Of a stretch of 64,000 bases of DNA, positions 1-8,195 are shown one piece after another. The notes below the pieces were generated by a model. That model made no database searches. It saw only the letters and a program-made list of their open reading frames with translations, and was not told where the DNA came from. Both the position numbers and the translations under genes were made by a program. The stretch is from Azospirillum sp. TSA2s (lineage in GTDB: Bacteria; Pseudomonadota; Alphaproteobacteria; Azospirillales; Azospirillaceae). Location: the NCBI RefSeq assembly GCF_004923315.1, contig NZ_CP039647.1, positions 310,001 to 374,000 of the forward strand, in the 5' to 3' direction. Numbering within the stretch: position 1 is the stretch's first letter; each line of letters starts with the position of its first letter.

Positions 1-134
1 CCATAGGGATAGCCATAGGGACAGGCCCCATGATTCAGCTTCCCAACTCCGTCACAAGGCGGCACTCGGCGGAGGGGTACAGTTGACCGCCTCGCCTTCG
101 GCCGGACGTCTTTGCGCGGTTTGTTCCGACGAGG

Positions 135-990
135 ATGGCGATGAGGCGGTCGAGCGAGCACCAAGAGATCCTAAAGGGCCGTTATCGGATTGAGAATTGG
201 GCGGCTTCTGACGCTGCACTTTGCAGACGCGGCGACCCGAAGGATTGGGTGGCGCCGGAGGCGCGATCTCCGCGTGGACGTCCCCCGCCACGAAACGGCG
301 CGGTTGGCTCCGCCGTTATACAGATCTTACGTTCAAGGGCGGATTGATGCGGCGCTTGGCGTTCGGCCGGCCGTGGCGGCAAACCGAAGGTTTGTCGGGC
401 ACCCTCATGCACCTGCTCGGCCTGGACCTGTCGGTTCCGGATCACACGACGGTTGACCGGCGCAGCCCCAATCTCGCGGTTGCACCGGCCTCGGTAACGA
501 CGGAGGGACCCATCATGGCAGTTATCGACTGCACCGGGCCGAAGCTGGTCGGCAGGGGGGTGACACCAGGAACATACGGCGGCCCGATACGCCGCAGCCG
601 GAGAAAACATCATCTGGCCGCCGATCCCGACACAGGCGTGGGCCTCGCATCGGAGTTGACGGGTATTGAGGATGGGGACGCCTCGGTGGTCGTTCCGTTG
701 CTTGATTGGATCAAGCGTCCGGTTGGCACGGTCCTGGTGGAGAGAGCGTACGATAACAAACCCGTCTATCGTGCCATTGCCGAACGTGGTCTGGATTTTG
801 AGGTAATTATTCCCACTGCGCGCCACCACAGTGTTGAGCGACGCTGCCGACACGGTTCCTTTCCGGCGCGACTCGCGGTAGGTCGTCTGATCGCCTGCGC
901 ATCAAAGCGGGGTCCGTCCCCCCGCCGCCACTCAATTGTCAGCCCGATAATGGCTCTGCGGGACCTATGGTGGCTCGCATCCGCCTTGTA
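135..990 (+). pseudogene. IS5-family transposase remnant
   Basis: Translating in two frames recovers an IS5-group transposase. The N-terminal motif RIENWAASDAALCRRGD is in one frame (from 135). After a shift near 250-300 the core continues in another frame with RRYTDLTFKGG, RQTEGLSGTLMHLLGLDLSVPDHTT and VIDCTGPKLVG. The frame stays open to about 990, but the C-terminal Glu-containing region seen in the related copy at 47.5-48.5 kb is not recognisable, so the gene is frameshifted and degenerate at the 3' end. The pieces align closely with that other copy, so both belong to the same IS5 subgroup. No terminal repeats could be assigned. Bases 1-134 hold nothing I recognise. Confidence 0.75.
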
Positions 991-1037
991 GGGCATCCGG
1001 TTCACGACTCCAGTGGCGGTTGCTTTCTCACAGATCC

Positions 1038-1892
1038 TCACAGGCAGGCGTCGGCGAAGGCTGCCAGATCAGCATCGAACCGGTTGGACGCCTCCCAGAA
1101 CGGCATGTGGCCGACGTCCGGGTAGAGGCGAAGTTCGGCGTTCCCGGCCTGCCGGATGGTATGCTCCGCCATGGCCGGGCGGATCACCGCATCATCTTCG
1201 CCATGGATCGCCAGCACGGGGACGCGCAGCCCGCCCAGAGTGGCGTCGTAGTCGGCCGGCCGCCCCACCAGGGCGCGCCTCACCTCCCGCGGCGTCAGTG
1301 CGGTATGGCTCCGCATCGCCTCCGCCTCCTCCGCGGGCAGCGGTCGGCGGGTGCAGCGATCGATGAAGTCCGCGGCTGCGGCATCCGCTATTGCCCGGTC
1401 CTCGTGCCCCATTGCCGCCATCAGGGCGGCGGCCGGTCCGACGCAAACAGGGGCGAGCGTGCTGGTGGCGCCGACCATGACAAGGCCGCCGACCGCTCCG
1501 TCACCGTGACGCGTCAGATAATCCAGCACAATTCTCCCAGCATAGGACCATGCGACGAGGATGGGGCGTTGGAGCCCCATACCGTCGATCACCGTCCGAA
1601 CCTCGTCTGCCCACAGCACCGGATCGCGGTAGGCGGCGGCCTCCGCCGGTTTGCCGGACCCTCCATGGCCGCGGTTGTCGTATGTCACCAGCCGGAGCCG
1701 CCCGGCCAGCATCCCGGCGGTCTGCCGCCGCCAGCATCGGTGCGACTGCGAAAAGCCGTGGATCAGCAGCACGTCCCGTCCGCTCGATGGACGGCGCCAA
1801 TCCTGCACCGCCAGCCTGACCCCGTCGGGGGTCGTCAGGTCGACGGTGCGGCCGGCAGCGGCAGGGTCCGCCACCCCGTCACGCGGCGACAT
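1038..1892 (-). CDS. alpha/beta-fold hydrolase
   Basis: 284-aa cytosolic serine hydrolase of the alpha/beta fold. Visible landmarks are the oxyanion loop LLIHGFSQ (about 42-49), the DNRGHGGSG loop (72-80), the nucleophile elbow AWSYAG with Ser116, an acid in HGEDDAV and the terminal catalytic His in VGHMPFW. The elbow has Ala where GxSxG normally has the first Gly, a tolerated small-residue change. It is the last gene of the minus-strand operon and its start overlaps the end of the upstream deacetylase-like gene by 14 bases, so the two are probably translationally coupled. In the pathway it could hydrolyse an ester, a lactone or a C-C bond; sequence alone does not choose between these. Confidence 0.85.
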   Translation of the reverse strand: MSPRDGVADPAAAGRTVDLTTPDGVRLAVQDWRRPSSGRDVLLIHGFSQSHRCWRRQTAGMLAGRLRLVTYDNRGHGGSGKPAEAAAYRDPVLWADEVRTVIDGMGLQRPILVAWSYAGRIVLDYLTRHGDGAVGGLVMVGATSTLAPVCVGPAAALMAAMGHEDRAIADAAAADFIDRCTRRPLPAEEAEAMRSHTALTPREVRRALVGRPADYDATLGGLRVPVLAIHGEDDAVIRPAMAEHTIRQAGNAELRLYPDVGHMPFWEASNRFDADLAAFADACL

Positions 1893-2523
1893 AGCGCTCC
1901 ACCGGGCCGACGATCCGGCCGCCGACGATGGGGACGCAGTCGGGCGGGAACTTCTGGACCACGGTCATGTCGCGCTGCGCCAGTTCGCCCAGGAAGCAGT
2001 CGAGCGAGTCCATCGCACCAGTGTCGATGTCGTGCAGCACGACCAGAGGCCAGCTTTGCTGTTCGCACATGTCCAGCGCACGGTCGACCCAGCCCTTGGG
2101 GTCGTCCCAGTCCCGCGGAACCGCGTTCCACAGCACGCAGGTGTAGCCACCGGCCACCAGATAGTCGAGCGCCTGGCGGTTGAACAGCGTGTCGTTCAGC
2201 GCGCCCAGCGCGCCGGACGGGCGGAACAGCGGCGCTGGCTCCGACAACGTGCCGATTAGATCCTGCGCCTTGCCGATCTCCCAGGCGGGCAGGTCCGGGT
2301 TGGTGCTCATGCCCAGCGGCATGATATGGCTGTAGGTGTGGTTGCCGATGAGGTGCCCTTCCGCCCGCGCACGCGCACACAGCGCGCGGCGTCCGGGATC
2401 GCGCAGCCGCTCACCGACCACGAAGAAGGTGGTGGTCACGCCGTGGCGGGCCAGCACGTCCAGCACCTGCGGGGTGGTGTCCGGATCGGGACCATTGTCG
2501 AAACTCAATGTGACTTTCTTCAT
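1879..2523 (-). CDS. polysaccharide deacetylase-family protein
   Basis: 214 aa in the NodB/polysaccharide deacetylase fold. I chose the ATG at 2523 because the protein then begins MKKVTLSFDNGPDPD, the usual first strand and motif 1 of the family; upstream codons look non-coding. Motif 1 is SFDNGPD rather than TFDDGP, so the second, metal-binding Asp is Asn. Motif 2, the HxxxH pair in NHTYSHIMPLG, is intact. There is no signal peptide, so it should act in the cytoplasm, unlike cell-wall deacetylases. Some cytosolic family members hydrolyse cyclic imides or related amides, which would fit a catabolic operon better than wall editing, but that is inference. Confidence 0.8.
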   Translation of the reverse strand: MKKVTLSFDNGPDPDTTPQVLDVLARHGVTTTFFVVGERLRDPGRRALCARARAEGHLIGNHTYSHIMPLGMSTNPDLPAWEIGKAQDLIGTLSEPAPLFRPSGALGALNDTLFNRQALDYLVAGGYTCVLWNAVPRDWDDPKGWVDRALDMCEQQSWPLVVLHDIDTGAMDSLDCFLGELAQRDMTVVQKFPPDCVPIVGGRIVGPVERYVAA

Positions 2524-2542
2524 CGCGCTGGCCTCTCCTTGC

Positions 2543-3382
2543 TCACGGCGCATCCGCCGGACGGCGCGCCGCCTTGTTCCTGACGCCTCCGGCCCATCGT
2601 CTCTCGATGGCCTGCACCGCAAGGTCGAACCCGATGGCCAGCGCCAGAATCAGGATGATGGCGGCGAAGACGCCGGAACTGTTGAGTTGAGTGCGGTACT
2701 TGGACAGCAGGAAACCGATGCCAGCGCTCGACATCATCATCTCGGCGACCACCACCCCGACGATCACCAGCGCTCCGCCGAGCCGGAACGAGGCCAGTAC
2801 GGTGGGGACGGACGCCGGAAGGGTGACCCACAGGATCTGCTGGAGGCGCGTCGCCCCCATGCTGCGGGCAGCTTGGGTGAGTTGGCGATCGATCGTCTGC
2901 GCGCCGGCTGCTGTCCCCAGCACCGTCGGCAGCAGTCCATAGACGCTGGCGAACACCACCTTGGAAGCCGAGCCGATGCCGAACCACGCCGTGAACAGCG
3001 GATAGAGCACCACCAGCGGCACCGCGAACAGCGCCGACACCACCGGCAGGAGCGCCTTGCGTACGGTCAAGGTGCTGCCGACCCACAGGCCGAAGAGGAT
3101 GCCGAAGCCGCAGGCGAAGACCAGCGCCATACCGACCTCCTGCAGCGTTACCAGCATCTGGACTGCGAAGTCGCCCGAATGCGCCATCAGCATTGCCAGC
3201 GTGCTGCTGAGTGACGGCAGGAACAGGCGCGGCACCAGCCCGAGCTGCGGCACGATTTCCCAGGCGGCGATCACCGCGGCGATGATGGCGTAGCGGCAGA
3301 TCCGGGCCTTGGTCTCCAGGCTCATCCCGACGGACGCTTCGCTTCCGCGCGGGACGTGCGTCACGCTTTGATCATATGCCAT
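2543..3382 (-). CDS. NitT/TauT-type ABC transporter permease
   Basis: 279-aa inner-membrane permease with about six hydrophobic segments. It carries the EAA-type cytoplasmic loop (QAARSMGATRLQQILWVTLPASVPTVLASFRLGGALV) typical of SsuC/TauC/NrtB permeases that move organic anions. The chosen start overlaps the end of the ATPase gene by 22 bases and is preceded by GAGG at good spacing; an alternative start is MSLETKAR at 3325. It is one of two non-identical permeases in the operon, so the channel is probably a heterodimer with the product of 4215-4967. Confidence 0.9.
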   Translation of the reverse strand: MAYDQSVTHVPRGSEASVGMSLETKARICRYAIIAAVIAAWEIVPQLGLVPRLFLPSLSSTLAMLMAHSGDFAVQMLVTLQEVGMALVFACGFGILFGLWVGSTLTVRKALLPVVSALFAVPLVVLYPLFTAWFGIGSASKVVFASVYGLLPTVLGTAAGAQTIDRQLTQAARSMGATRLQQILWVTLPASVPTVLASFRLGGALVIVGVVVAEMMMSSAGIGFLLSKYRTQLNSSGVFAAIILILALAIGFDLAVQAIERRWAGGVRNKAARRPADAP

Positions 3383-4209
3383 ATCGCCTCACGCAGGTCT
3401 GCGAACCGGGGTTGCGCCATCATGTCGAGCGACCGCGGACGCGGCAGGTCGATGGCCACGCGATCAAGGATGCGGCCGGGACGTCCGGACAGTACCAGCA
3501 CCTCGTCGGACAGGTAGATCGCCTCACTCAGCCCGTGGGTGACGAAAACGATGGTCTTGCGCGCCTTCTCCCAGATGCGCAGCAACTCGTCGCCCATGGT
3601 GATGCGGGTCTGCTCGTCCAGCGCGGCGAAGGGCTCGTCCATCAGCAGGATCGGCGGATCCTGGACGAGACCGCGGGCGATGGAAACGCGCTGCTTCATG
3701 CCGCCGGACAGCTCGTGCGGCAGGCTGTCGGCGAACCGTTCCAGCCCGACCAGCGCCAGCGCCTCCTCGGCCTTCTCGCGCCGGACGGCCTTGGCGACGC
3801 CCCGCAGGAACAGCGGGAACTCGACGTTGCGGCGGGCAGTCAGCCAGGGGAACAGGCTGGCGTCCTGGAAGACGACGCCGACGCGGGTCGGGTCGGGCTT
3901 GACCAGAGGCCGGCCGCCGACGGCGATCCTGCCCTCGCTCGGCGTCAGCAGGCCGGCCAGCATCATCAGCAGCGAGGACTTGCCGCAGCCGCTCGGCCCG
4001 ACGATGGAGATGAAGCGGCCGGCGGAGACATTAAAGGCGATATCCTGCAGCGCCTGCGTCGTCTTGCCGTTGACGCTGTAGGTGTGGTTGAGGTCGCGGA
4101 CGTCCAGCGTCTTGCCTGCGTCGGCCGCAGGGTGGTCGGGCCCGACCACCGACATGGTGGTGCCGTGCCGTTTCCGGATGGAGGCCGTGGCTTGTGTCAT
4201 GCGGGGCAT
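3361..4209 (-). CDS. NitT/TauT-type ABC transporter ATP-binding protein
   Basis: 282-aa nucleotide-binding subunit. Start chosen at the ATG giving MPRMTQAT, six bases after the stop of the upstream permease; the longer open frame upstream only shadows that permease. Walker A is GPSGCGKSS, the Q-loop is VVFQDASLFPW, the signature is LSGGMKQRVSIARGL, Walker B is LLMDEPFAALD and the switch His lies in VTHGLSEA. These are standard for the SsuB/TauB group. It should power import with the two permeases and the periplasmic protein of the same operon. Confidence 0.93.
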   Translation of the reverse strand: MPRMTQATASIRKRHGTTMSVVGPDHPAADAGKTLDVRDLNHTYSVNGKTTQALQDIAFNVSAGRFISIVGPSGCGKSSLLMMLAGLLTPSEGRIAVGGRPLVKPDPTRVGVVFQDASLFPWLTARRNVEFPLFLRGVAKAVRREKAEEALALVGLERFADSLPHELSGGMKQRVSIARGLVQDPPILLMDEPFAALDEQTRITMGDELLRIWEKARKTIVFVTHGLSEAIYLSDEVLVLSGRPGRILDRVAIDLPRPRSLDMMAQPRFADLREAIWHMIKA

Positions 4210-4214
4210 CACAG

Positions 4215-4967
4215 TCAGTTCCTCCAGTGTTCGCACTTGGCTTCCAGGTAGCGGATCGCCTCGTTGAAGCTGATTGCCAAGACCGAGACGAAGAGCACCA
4301 TCGCCAGCAGCTCCTTGATCTGAAACCCGAGGCCCCAGACGCCGATGGCATTGCCGATTCCCTCGCGGGAGGCATACATCTCGGCCAGCAGGATGCCGGT
4401 GAAGTTGAAGATCATCGCCACCCGCACCGCCTCCAGCAGAACCGGCGTCATGCTCGGCAGATACACGAAGAGAATCTTCTGCATGGTCGAGGCGTCGAGG
4501 GAGCGGGCGACGCGCAACTGGTCCTCGCGCACCGACTCCACCGCCGAGAAGGTTGTCATCATCACGATGAAGACGGTGGAGAAGACGCCGAAGGCGACCT
4601 TCTGCCAGAAGGCAATGCCGAGAATCAGGATGAAGATCGGCAGGAAGATCGATTTTGGGATGCTGAACACGAAGAAGATCAGCGGCTTGAAGATCAGTGA
4701 GGCGAACCGGCTCTCCTGCACCACCACCCCCAGCAGGGCGCCGACGGGCAGAGCGATGGCGAAGGCCGTCAACGTTTCCAGCAGGGTGAGCTGGACCTGC
4801 TGCCAGAAGGTCGCCGTTGCCGCCATGGCGCCCAGCGCCGCGACGACGTCGGAGAAGGGCGGCAGCAACCGCCCGTCCATCCAGCCCAACCGGGGCGCCG
4901 CCTCCCACAGGGCCAGGAAGACGGCTCCCGCCGCTCCGTAGCCCAACACCGCGTCGCGCGTCGCCAT
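4215..4967 (-). CDS. NitT/TauT-type ABC transporter permease
   Basis: 250-aa membrane permease with five to six hydrophobic helices and the EAA loop (RSLDASTMQKILFVYLPSMTPVLLEAVRVAM). It lies between the binding-protein gene (stop at 4976, start here at 4967) and the ATPase gene (start 4209), with gaps under 10 bases. GAGGCC precedes the start. It differs clearly from the second permease at 2543-3382, which implies a heterodimeric channel. Confidence 0.9.
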   Translation of the reverse strand: MATRDAVLGYGAAGAVFLALWEAAPRLGWMDGRLLPPFSDVVAALGAMAATATFWQQVQLTLLETLTAFAIALPVGALLGVVVQESRFASLIFKPLIFFVFSIPKSIFLPIFILILGIAFWQKVAFGVFSTVFIVMMTTFSAVESVREDQLRVARSLDASTMQKILFVYLPSMTPVLLEAVRVAMIFNFTGILLAEMYASREGIGNAIGVWGLGFQIKELLAMVLFVSVLAISFNEAIRYLEAKCEHWRN

Positions 4968-4975
4968 CTCTGGCC

Positions 4976-5947
4976 TCAGCGCGCGATTGCGACGGGCGTG
5001 AAGGAGCTGTCGAACAGCACCGCCGCATCCAGCTCCTTCTTACCGTTGGGGTAGAGGTTCAACGTCTCCTGAACCAGTTCCCTGGTCATCGCGCCGTCGT
5101 CGGACAGATGACCGAAGGTGTTGGTGTATTCCTGCTTGGCGACCTCGACCGAGATGCCGTCGTATTTGGCGAGCTGCGGGATGACCGCGTCGGGATTGCC
5201 CTTGATGTAGGCGACCCCTTCGAACAGGGCGGTCAGCGCTCGCTTCAACGCATCCTTGTGCTTGGCGGCATACTCGTCGTCGGCTGCCCAGCCGGCCTCG
5301 AGATGGGGCGGCATCACGTCACTGAAGTCGGTCAGCACGCGACCGTTGCCGTCGAGCGCGACCTGATAGCTGAGCGGCGGATAGATGATGACGGCGTCCA
5401 GGTTGCCGCTGATCAGGTTGGGGACAAGGCCGGCACCGCCGACCGGAATGGCGATGAAGTCAATGCCGTACTTCTTTTTTACCCAACTTGCCAGCAGGTC
5501 GGTGTTGGAACCGGCCGACGTTATGCCGACCTTGTGCTTTGCCAGGTCGGCGACGGTCTTGATGCCGCTCTTGGGCGGCACCATGATCTGCCAGCCGAAA
5601 TTCCGGGTCGCCAGCATGGCGACCATCTTGACGTTCACTCCGGCCTCGCGTCCCTCGCCGACGATGCTGGGATTGCTCGACATCAGGTCGGCGGCACCGG
5701 CGGCGATGGCGGTCAGGGCTTCCGAGCCGCTCTGGTAGACGGTCAGTTCGGCTTTGATGTCGTGCTTCGTGAAGATGCCCTGCTGCTGTGTGATTTCCGC
5801 GACAAAGGAGGGGAACCACGCCTTGGTGGACAGGCCGATGCGGATCGTGTCCGCCGCATGGCCGGCGCCGGCCGTCAGTGCCGTCGTCGCCACCGCCGCC
5901 AGCAGGGCGAGGCCGGTTTTGCGGAACGCCTTGAAGCCCATTTTCAT
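4976..5947 (-). CDS. NitT/TauT-type ABC transporter substrate-binding protein
   Basis: 323-aa periplasmic binding protein. The ATG at 5947 is preceded by GGGAGGATAACGAG and opens a good Sec signal peptide (MKMGFKAFRKTGLALLAAVATTALTAG, cleavage after GHA). The mature part begins ADTIRIGLSTKAWFPSFVAEITQQQGIF, the ligand-site start of the SsuA/TauA/ThiY-like family, and continues with QSGSEALTAIAAGAADLMSSNPS. This family binds sulfonates, nitrate, taurine, aromatic carboxylates and thiamine precursors; here the adjacent CoA-transferase and lyase point to a carboxylate (inference). Confidence 0.9.
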   Translation of the reverse strand: MKMGFKAFRKTGLALLAAVATTALTAGAGHAADTIRIGLSTKAWFPSFVAEITQQQGIFTKHDIKAELTVYQSGSEALTAIAAGAADLMSSNPSIVGEGREAGVNVKMVAMLATRNFGWQIMVPPKSGIKTVADLAKHKVGITSAGSNTDLLASWVKKKYGIDFIAIPVGGAGLVPNLISGNLDAVIIYPPLSYQVALDGNGRVLTDFSDVMPPHLEAGWAADDEYAAKHKDALKRALTALFEGVAYIKGNPDAVIPQLAKYDGISVEVAKQEYTNTFGHLSDDGAMTRELVQETLNLYPNGKKELDAAVLFDSSFTPVAIAR

Positions 5948-5972
5948 CTCGTTATCCTCCCGTTCTTGGTGT

Positions 5973-7142
5973 TCAGGCTGCCGGCCAACGGCTTGACGCG
6001 CCGGAGGCATGATGTGCGCGGATGGCCGCGCCATGTTCGTCGAGTGTGGGAGGCGGCAGGACCTGGAGGTCCGGTTCGCCGTCGACAGTGTAGGGAGGGC
6101 GCACGGTGCGGAAACGGCCCATCACCGGATGCTCGGCCTCCACCGCCAGCCGGAGGTGAAGTGCCTGCGGATCCTCCAGCGCCTCGTCGGAGTCATAGGC
6201 GGCGGAATGGGGGACGCCGAGCGTCTCCAGCGTCGCGCACCATTCGTCGCGCGGCTTGGCGGCGAACAGCGGCGCCATGATATCGATCAGTGCGTCCTGG
6301 TTCGCGATGCGGGCCGGGCGTTCGGCGAAGCGCGGATCCTCGCGCAGGTCTGGCCGTCCCACCGCATCGGTCAGTCCCTCCCAGAACTTGACGGGAGAGG
6401 AGAGATGGATCGCCAGCCAGCGGTCATCGGCGCAGGCGAAGGTGTAGGATTGCGACACCTTTGGCCGGCTGAGCGGTCCCATCACCTCGCCGGCGCTGAA
6501 GTAGTGGGTGAAGCTATCCAGGTTGAAATGGGTCATCGCTTCCAGCATGGAGATGTCGATCACCCGTCCCTGCCCGGTTGCGGCCCGCTGCAGCAGCGCC
6601 GCCATGATGCCGAGGGCGGCATACTGACCGGTCACCGCGTCGGCGATGGCCGGGCCGATGACGCGCGGCCGATCGGGCGGCGTCAGCAGGCGAAGGTATC
6701 CGGCTGCGGCCTGGGCCACAGTGTCGAAGGCCGGACGGTCGCGATATGGGCCGGTGCGGCCGAAGCCGGAGATGGCGCAATAGACCAGCCGCGGGTTGGC
6801 GGCGCGGAGCTGCTCGGGTCCGAAGCCCATGCGCTCGGCCACCCCAGGCCGGAAATTCTGGATGAAGACGTCGGCCTCGGCGATCAGCCCGTCGAAAACC
6901 GCTCGGTCCCCCGGCTCCTGCAGGTCGAGCGCAATGGACCGCTTGTTCCGGTTGTAGGTCTGGAAATGCGGGGAGTAGAGGCCGCCCTTGAAGGCTCGGA
7001 ACGGGTCGCCTTCCCCCGGCCGCTCCACCTTGATGACATCGGCACCGAGGTCGGCAAGGTGCATGCCGGCGGCCGGGCCGGTGATGTAAGTCCCCATCTC
7101 CACGACACGGATGGCGGCGAGCATTTTGGTCATCGTCGTCAC
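5973..7142 (-). CDS. CaiB/BaiF (class III) CoA-transferase
   Basis: 389 aa, the normal length for family III CoA-transferases such as formyl-CoA transferase. The N-terminal Rossmann segment is IRVVEMGTYITGPAAGMHLADLGADVIKVERPGEGD, with GLYSPHFQTYNRNKRSIALDL and NFRPGVAERMG following. Asp168 in GPAIADAVTGQYAA matches the catalytic Asp of the family. It should move CoA from a donor thioester to the imported carboxylate. The GTG start overlaps the lyase stop as GTGA; ATG codons at 7133 and 7124 are alternatives. Confidence 0.9.
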   Translation of the reverse strand: MTTMTKMLAAIRVVEMGTYITGPAAGMHLADLGADVIKVERPGEGDPFRAFKGGLYSPHFQTYNRNKRSIALDLQEPGDRAVFDGLIAEADVFIQNFRPGVAERMGFGPEQLRAANPRLVYCAISGFGRTGPYRDRPAFDTVAQAAAGYLRLLTPPDRPRVIGPAIADAVTGQYAALGIMAALLQRAATGQGRVIDISMLEAMTHFNLDSFTHYFSAGEVMGPLSRPKVSQSYTFACADDRWLAIHLSSPVKFWEGLTDAVGRPDLREDPRFAERPARIANQDALIDIMAPLFAAKPRDEWCATLETLGVPHSAAYDSDEALEDPQALHLRLAVEAEHPVMGRFRTVRPPYTVDGEPDLQVLPPPTLDEHGAAIRAHHASGASSRWPAA

Positions 7143-7951
7143 TCCGTCTTGCGGCCGGCCGGGGAGGCTGGGCGGCCGTCGTAACCGATCGCCATGTCGG
7201 CCTGGTGGGACATGATGAAGCCGATGGGACGCCGCGCCTCCTCGAACAGATGGGCGACGAGGCCGGCGCAGCGTGCCAGCAGCGGAATGCCCTTCATCGC
7301 TTCCAGTGGCCAGCCGGCGTCCAGCATCACCGCCGGAATGGCGCCCGACACGTTCATCGGCAGCGGGCGCTTGAAGATGTCAGCCCCCAGCGCGTCGAGC
7401 GTCTTCAGGACGGCGACATGTACGCCGGCGATGCCGGTCTCCTCGGCAATCGTGATCAGCCGGTGGGCGCGCGGATCGCCGCCACTGTGCTGCGGGTGCC
7501 CAAGTCCGGGAACCTTGCGTCGTGACGCTTTCATCGCTTCCAGGTTGCGCGCGCAGACCGCCGCCATGTCGGCGCCGGAGGCCTCGGTCTCCTGCGCCAG
7601 TTCGGCCAGGTAGCGTCCGGCCACTTCCGAACTGCCGGCGACCACGCTGCCCATGCCGAGCAGGCCGGCGGCCATCGCTCCTTGCCAAGCCTCGGGTGCG
7701 GCGGCGAGCGTCATGCGCGCCGCCTGCACGCTGGGCACCAGTCCATGCTCGGCAAGCGAGACCAGACAGGCGTTCGTCACCATGCGCTGCGCCGCATTCG
7801 GCCGGTCGCCGGTCACAAGAAGCCAGAAATGGTCGACGAAATCGACGGCACCGATCAGCTCTGAGCAGAGGTCGAAGCCACGGACGGTGATGCTGTCGGC
7901 ATCGGACGTTGCGATGGCGGTGACCGCATTGTCCTGTTTTCCAATTCTCAA
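7139..7951 (-). CDS. citrate synthase-like citryl-CoA lyase family protein
   Basis: 270 aa, much shorter than citrate synthase (about 430) and matching the short citryl-CoA lyase branch of the fold. Conserved pieces include the active-site stretch VPGLGHPQHSGGDPRAHRL with His152, DALGADIFKRPLPMNVSGAIPAVMLDAGWP, and HLFEEARRPIGFIM near the C terminus, which carries the arginine/phenylalanine CoA-binding region. Next to a CoA-transferase it probably cleaves or forms a C-C bond in a 3-hydroxyacyl-CoA releasing acetyl-CoA or a homologue. The start is TTG at 7951 with GGGAG nine bases upstream. It is the first gene of the operon. Confidence 0.8.
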   Translation of the reverse strand: MRIGKQDNAVTAIATSDADSITVRGFDLCSELIGAVDFVDHFWLLVTGDRPNAAQRMVTNACLVSLAEHGLVPSVQAARMTLAAAPEAWQGAMAAGLLGMGSVVAGSSEVAGRYLAELAQETEASGADMAAVCARNLEAMKASRRKVPGLGHPQHSGGDPRAHRLITIAEETGIAGVHVAVLKTLDALGADIFKRPLPMNVSGAIPAVMLDAGWPLEAMKGIPLLARCAGLVAHLFEEARRPIGFIMSHQADMAIGYDGRPASPAGRKTE

Positions 7952-7980
7952 CGATCAGCTCCCGACCAATTTTTTCTCAT

Positions 7981-7998
7981 AGCGAAAATTCTTTCGCT
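7981..7998. promoter_or_regulatory. inverted repeat, candidate IclR operator
   Basis: AGCGAAA-attc-TTTCGCT, a perfect 7-bp inverted repeat 30 bases upstream of the lyase start, in the AT-rich divergent spacer between the catabolic operon and the IclR gene. Position and symmetry suit an operator over the operon promoter. Confidence 0.5.
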
Positions 7999-8092
7999 TA
8001 TCGACAAGGGAGTCAAGAAGAATGATTGCGGGACGAACGAATTATCGCCTCTCTGTGGCACTCTCTGGCAAATCAGAGCGTCCGGTTCGACA

Positions 8093-8107
8093 TTTCGGAA
8101 TGCGAAA
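8093..8107. promoter_or_regulatory. second CGAAA inverted repeat in the divergent spacer
   Basis: TTTCG-gaatg-CGAAA, using the same half-site sequence as the 7981-7998 palindrome but in the opposite arrangement. It lies 88 bases upstream of the IclR start. It may be a second binding site or an autoregulatory site. Confidence 0.35.
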
Positions 8108-8195
8108 AATCTTGATCGTAAATGTTCGGCGGCGTTAGCCTCCGCCCTCGTGTCTGATTGCGCCGGTGACGTGCGCGGACGCGCAATAGGCGAGG

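Noticed and set aside
3361..5028. 555-codon frame including the ABC ATPase
   Set aside because: Only the last 282 codons, from the ATG at 4209, are ATPase; the rest overlaps the upstream permease in another frame.
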